A DNA stretch of 64,000 nt from Profundibacter sp033851955 (GTDB lineage Bacteria; Pseudomonadota; Alphaproteobacteria; Rhodobacterales; Rhodobacteraceae). Position 1 is the first letter of the stretch, and the number at the start of each line of letters is the position of its first letter. Below are positions 52,553 through 61,336 of this stretch, one piece after another. A program made the translations under genes and the position numbers. The notes under the pieces are model-generated. The model was given only the letters and a program-made list of their open reading frames with translations. It was not told the origin of the DNA and searched no databases. The stretch is taken from positions 1 to 64,000 of the forward strand of contig JAWSVK010000020.1 in assembly GCA_033851955.1 (NCBI GenBank), in the 5' to 3' direction.

Positions 52553-53377
52553 CTAAAGCCCAGCTGCTTTGCGCAGCATATTTAGGGCGACCAGTGTTAG
52601 GAAAAAGGCGAACACGCGTTTTAGCGGTTTTGGGTCCATGCTGTGGGCCAGTTTTACCCCGTAAGGCGCTGTGATCAGGGTCATGCTGATTGTGAGCACG
52701 AAAGCCGGCAGGTTCACCGCACCGATTGTGTACGGCGGGCGTGAGGCATCTGGAATGCTGATCAGCAAAAACCCGATCACCGAGGGCACGGCGATCAACA
52801 CGCCAAGGCCAGCGGCGGTGGCCACGGCGCGGTGGATGGGCGTGGCGTAGAGGCTCATCAAAGGCACACCGAACGATCCGCCGCCAATGCCCATCAGCAC
52901 CGACATAAACCCGAGGATCGGCGAGAAAATGGCGCGTTTTAGGCCGGTGGGCATGGCGTTGCCCAGCCGCCACGTCTCGCGGCCAAAGCCAAGGTAGAGG
53001 CCGACTGTTATGCCAAGCACGCCGAAGATGCCTTGCAACACCACCGAGCGCAGCCCCGCTGCGACCAGCACACCGATGGCGGCGCCAACCACGATACCGG
53101 GGGCAAAACCGCGCAGGATATCCCAGTCAACCGCGCCTTTTTTGTTGTGGCTGGCAACGGAGCGCAGTGACGTGACGATGATGGTTGCAAGCGAGGTCGC
53201 AAGGCAAACCTGCATCAGTTGATCACCGCCATAGCCAAGCGACGAGAAGATGTAGAAATAGGCAGGCACTAAAATGATGCCGCCGCCAACCCCAAGCAAG
53301 CCAGCCATCACGCCCGCAAAGGCACCTATCGCCAAAAGCATGGCGACCATCGGGAGTAGAACTGTCATGTCAGGCAT
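52553..53377 (-). CDS. Sulfite exporter TauE/SafE family membrane protein (intact copy)
   Basis: 274 residues, about eight transmembrane helices. N-terminal LLGVGGGIILVPAYFYIFSS and C-terminal LMGIGGGSFGVPLMSLYATP show the two-fold TauE/SafE repeat. Members export sulfite or organosulfonates. The C-terminal third is duplicated twice to the left as remnants. The ATG lies directly against the dusA stop, so it may be co-transcribed with dusA; the sulfur-metabolism pair at 55.3-56.7 kb is on the same strand but separated by a plus-strand hydrolase gene. Confidence 0.88.
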   Translation of the reverse strand: MPDMTVLLPMVAMLLAIGAFAGVMAGLLGVGGGIILVPAYFYIFSSLGYGGDQLMQVCLATSLATIIVTSLRSVASHNKKGAVDWDILRGFAPGIVVGAAIGVLVAAGLRSVVLQGIFGVLGITVGLYLGFGRETWRLGNAMPTGLKRAIFSPILGFMSVLMGIGGGSFGVPLMSLYATPIHRAVATAAGLGVLIAVPSVIGFLLISIPDASRPPYTIGAVNLPAFVLTISMTLITAPYGVKLAHSMDPKPLKRVFAFFLTLVALNMLRKAAGL

Positions 53378-54385
53378 TTAGGCGCTCGCTTTTGTTTCCA
53401 GCTGATCCTGCACACAAGTCAGCGCCGCGTCCAGCACTTCGAGCCCTGCCCCGTCTTTTGGGGCGTTTTCCGACAAGGTCCGCCGCCAGCCGCGCGCACC
53501 GGGGCGACCGTGGAACAGGCCCAGCATGTGGCGGGTGATTTGGTTTAGGCGGCCACCTTCAGCCAAATGGCGCTCAATGTAGGGGCGCATGTCGTCGACC
53601 ACTTGAGCGGTGGTTTTGCGGCTGGTGCCACCGAAAATCTCGGTGTCTACGCCCAGCAACACCTGATCCGGCGTGTGATACGCCGCACGGCCAAGCATCA
53701 CCCCGTCCAAGCCCGCATCCAAAAATGCACGCGCCTGCTCCAGCGTGGTGACGCCGCCGTTCACTGAAATATGCAGATCCGGAAAGTCACGTTTGATTTG
53801 CAACACCAGATCATAATCCAACGGCGGCACATCGCGGTTTTGCTTTGGGCTCAGCCCTTGTAGCCATGCCTTGCGGGCGTGGATGGTGAACCGTTTGACG
53901 CCCGCCTTGCTGACCGTTTCAATGAAATCTGGCAGGGTTTGCTGCACATCTTGGTCGTCCACCCCAATGCGGCACTTTACAGTGACCTCGACGGATGAGG
54001 CGTCAATCATCGCGGCCACACAATCGGCGACCAAGGCGGGGCGCTCCATCAACACGGCCCCAAAACTGCCCGACTGCACCCGATCCGAAGGGCAGCCGAC
54101 GTTAAGGTTCACCTCGTCAAAGCCCTCATCACAGCAAATGTGAGTGGCGGCGGCCAATTCAGTCGGGTCTGAGCCGCCCAACTGCACCGCGACAGGGTGT
54201 TCAGCCGGATCAAACCGCAACAATTGCAACGCCCCGCCCCGCACCAATGCGGGTGACGTAACCATTTCCGTATAAAGCAACGCCTGTGACGACATCAGCC
54301 GATGCATGTAACGGCAATGGCGGTCGGTCCAGTCCATCATCGGGGCGACGGAGAGGCGTGCTGCGGGTTTGGCATCAAGGGTCAT
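53378..54385 (-). CDS. dusA: tRNA-dihydrouridine synthase DusA
   Basis: 335 residues. FMN-dependent TIM-barrel motifs: APMMDWTDRHCRYMHR at the N-terminus, NLNVGCPSDRVQSGSFGAVLM with the catalytic Cys, KCRIGVDD, and ARKAWLQGLSPKQNR, which is specific for the DusA class acting on U20/U20a of tRNA. RBS AGGAAA precedes the ATG. Confidence 0.95.
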   Translation of the reverse strand: MTLDAKPAARLSVAPMMDWTDRHCRYMHRLMSSQALLYTEMVTSPALVRGGALQLLRFDPAEHPVAVQLGGSDPTELAAATHICCDEGFDEVNLNVGCPSDRVQSGSFGAVLMERPALVADCVAAMIDASSVEVTVKCRIGVDDQDVQQTLPDFIETVSKAGVKRFTIHARKAWLQGLSPKQNRDVPPLDYDLVLQIKRDFPDLHISVNGGVTTLEQARAFLDAGLDGVMLGRAAYHTPDQVLLGVDTEIFGGTSRKTTAQVVDDMRPYIERHLAEGGRLNQITRHMLGLFHGRPGARGWRRTLSENAPKDGAGLEVLDAALTCVQDQLETKASA

Positions 54386-54521
54386 TGGTCGCGATTTCCT
54401 GCTGTCGTCAAAGCGGCATTCTGTGTAGGGCTGTGTCTTGCCTTATTTTGCTTAGAAACTCCAGCAATATCGAAAATATGCCGCTACTTTACAAAGCTAA
54501 AATGATATGCCCTAAGAGCGC

Positions 54522-55259
54522 ATGGTTTGCATTATGATACACGGCGTCCCCGAGACACCGTCCCTTTGGGCCCCATTGATCGAGCAGCTTGATCTGCCTA
54601 TAGATCAGCTGGTTATGCCGGCTTGGCCGGGCTTTACGGGCCCCGCCCCGCAGGGGTTCTCTTGCACAAAAGAAGCCTATGTAGACTGGCTGATTGATCT
54701 TTTGGAAACCGAAGTTGCACGCAGCGGGCCTGTCGATTTGGTCGGCCATGATTGGGGGGCTATGCTGTGCTTGCGCGTCGCCCATTTACGACCTGAACTG
54801 GTCCGGACTTGGGCGGCACTGAACGCTTGCGTGGTGCCGGGCGAACGCTGGCACCAAGTTGGGCGGCTTTGGCATACGCCCGTTATCGGCGAGCTGGTCA
54901 ATCTTTGCCTGCGCCCGTGGTTGGCGCGCCTGTTGCTGCCAAAATTAGGCATGCCAAAGGATATGGCAAAGGTTCTATCAGCGCAGATGGGCCCCGACAT
55001 GAAGCGCGCGATCCTTCCACTGTATCGCTCGGCCATAAACGTGAATGACGAATGGGGCGAGGACCTCTCTAATCTGCCAAAACGCGGGCTGTTGATCTGG
55101 GGCAAACAGGATCCGTTTATGTCGCTCAGCAAGGCCAAAAAGTTCAGCCTGAGATGGGATGTGCCTCTGCTGGTCAAACGCGCGTTGGGGCATTGGTCAC
55201 TGTGTGAAAACCCACGTTATGTGGCCAATCAGCTGCGACGGCACTGGAAACTGCCCTAG
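54522..55259 (+). CDS. Alpha/beta hydrolase with Asp nucleophile (epoxide hydrolase/haloalkane dehalogenase-like)
   Basis: 245 residues. Oxyanion motif HGVP (7-10) and nucleophile elbow GHDWGA (75-80, Asp77) as in epoxide hydrolases and haloalkane dehalogenases rather than serine hydrolases. A late Asp in WGKQDPFMS and His in LGHWSLCENP complete a triad. No signal peptide. It stands between divergent/convergent neighbours as a single gene. Substrate unknown; fluoroacetate- or haloacid-type dehalogenases share this elbow. Confidence 0.8.
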   Translation: MVCIMIHGVPETPSLWAPLIEQLDLPIDQLVMPAWPGFTGPAPQGFSCTKEAYVDWLIDLLETEVARSGPVDLVGHDWGAMLCLRVAHLRPELVRTWAALNACVVPGERWHQVGRLWHTPVIGELVNLCLRPWLARLLLPKLGMPKDMAKVLSAQMGPDMKRAILPLYRSAINVNDEWGEDLSNLPKRGLLIWGKQDPFMSLSKAKKFSLRWDVPLLVKRALGHWSLCENPRYVANQLRRHWKLP

Positions 55260-55330
55260 GTCAGTCAACGATCTGCCGACCGTCTGGCAACAAAAGGCAG
55301 CTGCACAATGGTCGCGCGCCCCGTTTGCGC

Positions 55331-55741
55331 CTAATCGGCGTCAATCACCGGCGACATATCGTAACCCGCCGCAGCGGTCGCCGCCAAAATCTCATTGGGC
55401 GCAAGTTCGGAACTCATCATCAAAGACCAAATCACCGTGCATCTGGTGCCAGAGCGACAGTAAGCAAACACCGGCGCAGGCACCTCGGTCAGCACGCGCC
55501 GCGTTTCGTCAGCATGCGCCATGCCCAATGTCACCGAATCCGCTGGGATATGCGCAAAGGCAAACCCAATTTCCTTGGCCGCGGCCTCGGTTTCAGCAAC
55601 GCTCGGCTGGCCCGGCTCTTCGTTATCGGGGCGGTTGCAAATAACGGTGCGAAATCCGGCGTCCCAAATGGTTTGCAAGTCAGCAACCGCAATCTGCGGG
55701 CTGACTGAAAAATCGTCTGTAATGCGCCGGATATCCATCAT
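55331..55741 (-). CDS. TIGR01244 family protein (DUF442, phosphatase/sulfurtransferase-like)
   Basis: 136 residues. The phosphatase-like loop YCRSGTRC (94-101, Cys95 and Arg100) belongs to the DUF442/TIGR01244 group, whose members are often fused to or paired with ETHE1-like persulfide dioxygenases. NRPDNEEPGQPS (36-47) is also characteristic. It lies just downstream of the MBL-fold gene on the same strand (about 50 bases), which supports a joint role in sulfide or persulfide handling. Confidence 0.85.
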   Translation of the reverse strand: MMDIRRITDDFSVSPQIAVADLQTIWDAGFRTVICNRPDNEEPGQPSVAETEAAAKEIGFAFAHIPADSVTLGMAHADETRRVLTEVPAPVFAYCRSGTRCTVIWSLMMSSELAPNEILAATAAAGYDMSPVIDAD

Positions 55742-55792
55742 GTTATTTTCCCATCTCTTAGAAGGCCTGCAAATCTATGCCACTTCAATGCT

Positions 55793-56680
55793 TCATAGTT
55801 TATTTATCGGCACCTTGAAATAGGCATTCCCGTCAGGATCGGCAGGTGGCATATCCCCTGCCCGCATATTGACTTGCAAAGACGGAATAATCAGCCGCGG
55901 CATTGCAAGGGTCGCATCACGATCCTCGCGCAGCTTGACGAAATCGGCACGGCTGGTGCCGCCGCCAAAATGGATATTGTCAGCCTTTTGCGCAGCAACT
56001 GTGGTTTCGTTTAGAACGTCGCGTCCGCCGGCGCCGTAATCATGGCAGATCATCAGGCGCATATCATCGGGCAGCGTCAGTATTTTTTGCACGGAATCAT
56101 AGAGTTCACCGGCATCTCCACCGGGAAAATCGGCACGCGCCGAGCCGCTATCGGGCATAAACAACGTATCACCAACAAAAGCGACATTGCCCAAAACATG
56201 GGTCATGCAGGCCGGTGTGTGGCCCGGAGTGTGAAGAGCGACCCCTTGCATATCGCCAATCATATAGGTGTCACCATCCGCAAACAGCCGATCAAACTGG
56301 CTGCCGTCACGCTGAAACTCTGTGCCCTCATTGAACACTTTACCAAAGGTGCGCTGAACGGCTGTGATCCCCTTGCCGATACTGATTTTACCACCCAATT
56401 TTTCCTGAATATAGGGCGCGGCTGACAAGTGATCTGCATGCACATGGGTTTCGATTTGCAAATCGAGCCTCAGGCCGTTTTCTTGAATAAATTTAATGAT
56501 TTCGTCGGCATGGGCATAGCTCAAACGCCCAGCGGCATAGTCAATATCCATCACGGAATCGACCACCGCACAGGCCTTGGAGATCGGGTCCGTCACCACA
56601 TAGGAAAACGTGTTGCTTTCAGAATCAAAGAACGAGGTGACCTCAGGGGTGACATCCATTTGAATGGGGTAGTCAAACAT
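55793..56680 (-). CDS. MBL-fold persulfide dioxygenase-like protein (ETHE1/Blh type)
   Basis: 295 residues from the ATG at 56678-56680, preceded by AGGAGGT. The metal-binding THVHADHLSAAPYI (residues 79-92 of the open frame), GHTPACMTHVLG and FVGDTLFMPDSGSARADFPGGD place it with ETHE1/Blh enzymes, which oxidise glutathione or protein persulfides to sulfite using iron. BigR-regulated operons in other alphaproteobacteria pair this enzyme with a TauE/SafE exporter; here a TauE/SafE gene lies 2.4 kb away on the same strand but no BigR gene is visible. Confidence 0.88.
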   Translation of the reverse strand: MFDYPIQMDVTPEVTSFFDSESNTFSYVVTDPISKACAVVDSVMDIDYAAGRLSYAHADEIIKFIQENGLRLDLQIETHVHADHLSAAPYIQEKLGGKISIGKGITAVQRTFGKVFNEGTEFQRDGSQFDRLFADGDTYMIGDMQGVALHTPGHTPACMTHVLGNVAFVGDTLFMPDSGSARADFPGGDAGELYDSVQKILTLPDDMRLMICHDYGAGGRDVLNETTVAAQKADNIHFGGGTSRADFVKLREDRDATLAMPRLIIPSLQVNMRAGDMPPADPDGNAYFKVPINKL

Positions 56681-56742
56681 CAACGACCTCCTTTTTCTGC
56701 ATCACATTCGCCTTACGAAATGTAACGGAAAGGTTTGGAAAA

Positions 56743-57978
56743 TCAAGACCTGATTAGGATTTGCAGGTCGGCCACATTTGTGCCGGTGGCCCCTGTCATC
56801 AACAGATCATCGCTGGATTTCAGCGCGTGATAGCTGTCATTGTTGGCTAGCATATCTTCGGGCACGCAGCCAGCTTCGCGCATCCGCGCAAGTGTGGTGT
56901 TGTCCACCAACCCGCCCGCAGCATCGCACGGCCCATCGCGCCCATCTGTCCCACCAGAAAGAAACACCCAATCACCCTGCCAGCCCTGTTTTTCGGCCAG
57001 CAAAGCCAACCGCAACGCCAATTCCTGATTGCGCCCACCAAGCCCGGTGCCCCGAATCTGGACCGTTGTTTCGCCACCAAATAGGGTGATACCTTTGGGT
57101 GAGTTTGCTATGATATCAGCAGCTTGGGCCACATCTCCAACCAATGGGGTTGGGTGGGTCTGTGCTTTTTGTTCGATTACCGACATCGCGGCGACGCTGA
57201 TCGGGTTGGAACCGATCAACTGATTGTCCGCTGGCCGGACAGGCTGCATTTGCGACGCGGATTTGGACAGATGGGTTCTGACAGATAGAGGCAAATCGCC
57301 CCAGATATCGTAAGATTTCAGCAATTCCACGGCCTGCATTCGCGTCCCAACGGGCCCCACCGTCGGGCCGCTCGCTATGACGCGCAAATCATCTCCTACC
57401 ACATCCGATAGGATCAGGGCGCGCAGGTAAGCTGGCCCAGCCAATCGCAAAACCCCACCGCCTTTCAGGATCGAGAGCTGTTGGCGCACCAGATTCATGT
57501 CGCCAATTTCAGCCCCACAACCCAACAATAAACGGCTCACCTCGGCCTTGTCCGCAAGCGTGATCCCCTCGACAGGTGCAGGCATCAAAGCCGACCCGCC
57601 ACCGCTGATCAGCGCCAACACGCGGTCTTGTTCGCCAAGGGCTTGAAGTTTTGTGATCACATGGGTTGATGCCTTAGCCCCCGCCGCGTCGGGAACCGGA
57701 TGACCAGCCGCAAAGACCTGAGCAAAGTCAACATCATGCGCGTTTTCATAATTTGTGATCACAAGAATTTCAACAGCCCCTGAAAGCCGCTCTTTTGCTG
57801 CTTTTGCCATCCGCATCGCAGCCTTGCCAACCGCCAAAACGAAGGTCTTACCCCCCGCACCCGCTGCTTGCATTGGCCGCGCATCCAAAGCCTTGATCAC
57901 GGCCTGATAGGGATCCGCTGCCGCAACGCCCGCCGTGAACATCGCCCGTGCCTGATTGCGCATCGCGGCTAGGCCCAT
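56743..57978 (-). CDS. Glycerate 2-kinase (GckA/MOFRL family)
   Basis: 411 residues from the ATG at 57976-57978; a later ATG at 57961-57963 is possible. DUF4147/MOFRL features: VLAVGKAAMRMAKAAKERL, LALISGGGSALMPAPVEGITL with the G-G-G-S-A-L loop, and LSGGTDGRDGPCDAAGG in the C-terminal MOFRL domain. It phosphorylates D-glycerate to 2-phosphoglycerate, a step in the serine cycle and in glyoxylate/hydroxypyruvate assimilation. It overlaps the end of the DegT gene by 10 bases. Confidence 0.92.
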   Translation of the reverse strand: MGLAAMRNQARAMFTAGVAAADPYQAVIKALDARPMQAAGAGGKTFVLAVGKAAMRMAKAAKERLSGAVEILVITNYENAHDVDFAQVFAAGHPVPDAAGAKASTHVITKLQALGEQDRVLALISGGGSALMPAPVEGITLADKAEVSRLLLGCGAEIGDMNLVRQQLSILKGGGVLRLAGPAYLRALILSDVVGDDLRVIASGPTVGPVGTRMQAVELLKSYDIWGDLPLSVRTHLSKSASQMQPVRPADNQLIGSNPISVAAMSVIEQKAQTHPTPLVGDVAQAADIIANSPKGITLFGGETTVQIRGTGLGGRNQELALRLALLAEKQGWQGDWVFLSGGTDGRDGPCDAAGGLVDNTTLARMREAGCVPEDMLANNDSYHALKSSDDLLMTGATGTNVADLQILIRS

Positions 57979-59171
57979 GACTGATAGACCGCCCCAACCT
58001 CGGCCCTGATAATGCCGGATATTTGTGCGCAATCCTCTAGGCTAAAGGGCAGCGGCAGGCGCATATCAAGGATACCGCGCAATACCCGATCCGACGCAGG
58101 CAGCTTCTGCTCTGGCGCATATCGCCAACTGTCATAGCGCGACGTGAACCCAGTCGGCTCATCTCCGCCGAACCATTTCAGCTCAACCCCACGTGCCGCA
58201 CAGCGTTGTAATACTTGATCAATTTGTGCAGTGTCCCAATCCAGCAACAAAAATTGGATGGAAGAACCAACGTAGTTTTCATGCTCGGGACGCTCAATCA
58301 CCGTCAAGCCGGATGTGCCGCGCAGCCCCGCCTCAACCACGCCATAGCGCGCATTCCACGCCGCAATTTGCGCATCCAACGCGGCCAATTGTGGACGCAA
58401 GATAGCCGCCCGCAGATTGTCCATCCGCCCCGAGATATTGGGCACCTCATAGCGCAGGGCTTCAAACGCCTCGGCGGGCGGCCCAGCAAGGTGACGTTCA
58501 AACAACATATAGCTGCCCGAAAGCATCACCGCGCGGGCCATCAGATCATCGTCATCCGAGATCAACAAGCCACCCTCGCCAGAGTTCATATGCTTGTAGG
58601 TTTGTGTAGAATAGGCCGCCATCACACCGTGCCGCCCCGACATCACGCCGCGCCATGTTGCCCCCATCGTATGGGCGCAATCCTCGATCACTTGCACTCG
58701 CTGCGCATCGCAAATCGCCATCAAAGCATCCATGTCGCATATGTGGCCGCGCATGTGACTAAGCAGCAAGACCTTCGAACCGCTGGTGTGAATTTTATGT
58801 TCTAAATCAGATAGATCAATGGTCAGAGCCGCATTCACTCCGACGAATACGGGAACCGCCCCAAGGCTGGCAATCGCCCCCGGAACTGGTGCCAGCGTGA
58901 ACGCATTGGTCAACACCGCGTCGCCCGCCACCACACCAACAGCCCGCATTGCACAAGCAATCGCATAGCCACCCGAGGCCACTGCCAGCGCGTATTTAGC
59001 CCCCATCGCGGCGGCAAATTCCTGCTCCAGCAACGCGGTTTCACCCGCCTCTCCCTCGGCGATGTTATAGCGGTGTAACCGACCGTGTTGCAGCACGCGC
59101 ATTGCGGCCTCAATTCCGGCGTCCGGAATCGGTTCTTGTTGCGTGAAATTTCCAGTGAATCTGTCGGCCAT
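57969..59171 (-). CDS. DegT/DnrJ/EryC1/StrS family aminotransferase
   Basis: 400 residues, PLP-dependent fold type I. Conserved VIEDCAHTMGA with the pyridine-binding Asp164 and the Schiff-base lysine in STQTYKHMNSGEGG (Lys193). The N-terminal HGRLHRYN and the C-terminal half agree with the SMAT family that usually aminates nucleotide-sugar ketones. Here it is placed between phosphoglycolate phosphatase and glycerate kinase rather than in a sugar cluster, so another keto substrate is possible. GGGGGATG precedes the start. Confidence 0.88.
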   Translation of the reverse strand: MADRFTGNFTQQEPIPDAGIEAAMRVLQHGRLHRYNIAEGEAGETALLEQEFAAAMGAKYALAVASGGYAIACAMRAVGVVAGDAVLTNAFTLAPVPGAIASLGAVPVFVGVNAALTIDLSDLEHKIHTSGSKVLLLSHMRGHICDMDALMAICDAQRVQVIEDCAHTMGATWRGVMSGRHGVMAAYSTQTYKHMNSGEGGLLISDDDDLMARAVMLSGSYMLFERHLAGPPAEAFEALRYEVPNISGRMDNLRAAILRPQLAALDAQIAAWNARYGVVEAGLRGTSGLTVIERPEHENYVGSSIQFLLLDWDTAQIDQVLQRCAARGVELKWFGGDEPTGFTSRYDSWRYAPEQKLPASDRVLRGILDMRLPLPFSLEDCAQISGIIRAEVGAVYQSWA

Positions 59172-59196
59172 ATTACATCCCCCAAAACCTATTGTG

Positions 59197-59862
59197 TCAG
59201 TCGATCAAGCCTTGGACAACATCAAACAGTTGATCGTAATGATCCAGCAAGGCTTCTGGTTTTAGCTGCGCAACCTCCCGCCCTGTCGGCCCGAAGGTTA
59301 CCAAAACGCTTGGCACTCCCGCCGCCCGCGCCGTTTCGCGGTCCGTGATTGTGTCGCCAATCAATACTGAACGTGCAACATCGCCGCCGACACGCGCCAC
59401 CGTTTCCAAATAAGGCGCCGCATCGGGCTTGCGTGTCGGCAGCGTATCCGCCCCGATCAAAGCCCCGAACATGTCGCGCAGGCCCAACCGTTTCATCAAG
59501 ATTTCAGCCAACCCTTCCGGTTTGTTTGTGCAAATCCCGACCTTGAAATCCGCATCCAACAGCCGCTGTATCGCAGGGCGCACCCCGTCATAAACCACGG
59601 TATGACGGTCAATGTTTTCGCCGTAGTAATCTATAAGACACTGAAACTGCTCGTCAATCCGCGCCTCGACATCTGTCATATCCAAACGGGAAAACCCCAA
59701 CCGTAACATCGCCCGCCCGCCCGCAAAGGCCGTTGTCTGATCGGCCTGCAGGTCCAGCAAATCCCCATGGCCAAGGGTGCGAAAACAGGCGTTGGCCGCC
59801 TCAAGCAGATCACCGCTGGTGTCGGCCAAAGTTCCATCCAGATCAAAAATTACAGTTTTCAT
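59197..59862 (-). CDS. gph: Phosphoglycolate phosphatase (HAD superfamily)
   Basis: 221 residues. HAD motif I FDLDGTLADTSGD (6-18), motif II KVGICTNKPEG, and C-terminal GDTITDRETARAAGVPSVLVTFG (motif IV). The small cap domain and lengths fit HAD-IA Gph, which dephosphorylates 2-phosphoglycolate (from DNA repair or photorespiration-type reactions). RBS AGGGGGATGA precedes the ATG. First gene of the gph-DegT-glycerate kinase series on this strand. Confidence 0.85.
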   Translation of the reverse strand: MKTVIFDLDGTLADTSGDLLEAANACFRTLGHGDLLDLQADQTTAFAGGRAMLRLGFSRLDMTDVEARIDEQFQCLIDYYGENIDRHTVVYDGVRPAIQRLLDADFKVGICTNKPEGLAEILMKRLGLRDMFGALIGADTLPTRKPDAAPYLETVARVGGDVARSVLIGDTITDRETARAAGVPSVLVTFGPTGREVAQLKPEALLDHYDQLFDVVQGLID

Positions 59863-59977
59863 TCATCCCCCTAAGCGGCACTCCGCTTGATCTTGTAATA
59901 TGGCGTAAGCACAAGTGACTTGCCCCGCGCCCCATAAGCGATAAAACGGGCGACAACGAAAGAAAAGAGCACAAATC

Positions 59978-61336
59978 ATGGCAACAGCCCTAATTGTCTT
60001 GGCCGCAGGTCAAGGAACACGGATGAATTCTGACCTGCCAAAGGTATTACACCCTTTGGGCGGCGTGCCTTTGGTTGTCCATGCGATGGCCTCGGGCGAT
60101 GCTGTCGAGCCCGACCGCGTGGTGGTGATCGCAGGACATGGGGCAGATGCGGTGGAACCCGCCGTTTTGGCCCATAATCCCGACGCCACAATTTTGCGCC
60201 AAGCCGAACAATTGGGCACGGGCCACGCGGTGTTACAAGCCGCCGAAGCCTTAGCCGATTTTGACGGTGACGCTATCGTGGTTTTCGGCGACACTCCATT
60301 TGTACGCCCTGAAACAATTGCCAAAATGGCGGCCAGCCGCGCGGATGGAAATGCCATCGTGATGCTGGGGTTTGAGGCCGCTGATCCGGGCCGCTATGGC
60401 CGGATGATCACAAGCGAAAACGGTCTGGATGCTATTGTCGAGGCGAAAGACGCCAGTGCGGCTCAACTTGCTATAACCCTTTGTAATGGCGGCTTGGTTG
60501 CGGCGGATGCGACAATGCTATTTGAGTTACTGCAAGGCATTGGCAACGACAATGCCAGCGGTGAATACTATCTAACCGACGTGGTCGCCGCAGCCCGCGC
60601 GCAGGGTCTCTCGGCCAGCGTTGTAACCTGTGACGAACCCGAGACCATGGGCATCAACACCCGCGCCGAATTGGCCCGTGCCGAACAGCTGTTCCAATGC
60701 CAAAAACGCACCGAGGCGCAGGATAACGGGGTCACTTTGACCGCGCCTGACACCGTGTTCTTTAGTTTTGACACCTATATTGGTCGCGATGCGCTGATCG
60801 AGCCGAATGTCGTCTTTGGGCCCGGTGTGACGGTCGAAACAGGTGCCACTATTCGTGCTTTTAGCCACCTTGAAGGCTGTCACGTTTCACGCGGTGCCGT
60901 GGTTGGCCCTTATGCGCGGCTGCGCCCCGGTGCTGAGCTGGCGGAAAACACCAAGGTTGGCAATTTTGTTGAAGTGAAAAACGCCAGTATCCTTGAGGGG
61001 GCGAAAGTTAGCCACCTATCCTATATCGGTGATGCTTCAATCGGTGCCAATGCCAACATTGGCGCGGGCACAATCACCTGCAATTATGACGGCTTTATGA
61101 AGCATCACACCGAGGTTGGTGAAGGTGCGTTCATTGGCTCCAACACAATGCTGGTGGCCCCTGTTAAAATCGGCATTGAGGCGATGACGGCATCAGGTTC
61201 TGTGATCAACAAAGACGTTCCAAACGGTGCATTGGCCGTGGGTCGCGCGCGCCAAGAGACGAAACTCGGCATGGCGCTCAAATTGTTCGATAAGTTAAAG
61301 AAAACCAAGGCGAAACGCGCCAAGGAGGCTAAATAA
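59978..61336 (+). CDS. glmU: Bifunctional UDP-N-acetylglucosamine pyrophosphorylase / glucosamine-1-phosphate N-acetyltransferase
   Basis: 452 residues. The N-terminal uridylyltransferase motif LAAGQGTRM (8-16) with DLPKVLHPLGG is followed by a C-terminal left-handed beta-helix of hexapeptide repeats (IGRDALIEPNVVFGPGVTVETG, IGANANIGAGTITCNYDG) with acetyltransferase residues. It makes UDP-GlcNAc, the precursor of peptidoglycan and lipid A. The stop overlaps the glmS start by one base (TAATG). Confidence 0.97.
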   Translation: MATALIVLAAGQGTRMNSDLPKVLHPLGGVPLVVHAMASGDAVEPDRVVVIAGHGADAVEPAVLAHNPDATILRQAEQLGTGHAVLQAAEALADFDGDAIVVFGDTPFVRPETIAKMAASRADGNAIVMLGFEAADPGRYGRMITSENGLDAIVEAKDASAAQLAITLCNGGLVAADATMLFELLQGIGNDNASGEYYLTDVVAAARAQGLSASVVTCDEPETMGINTRAELARAEQLFQCQKRTEAQDNGVTLTAPDTVFFSFDTYIGRDALIEPNVVFGPGVTVETGATIRAFSHLEGCHVSRGAVVGPYARLRPGAELAENTKVGNFVEVKNASILEGAKVSHLSYIGDASIGANANIGAGTITCNYDGFMKHHTEVGEGAFIGSNTMLVAPVKIGIEAMTASGSVINKDVPNGALAVGRARQETKLGMALKLFDKLKKTKAKRAKEAK

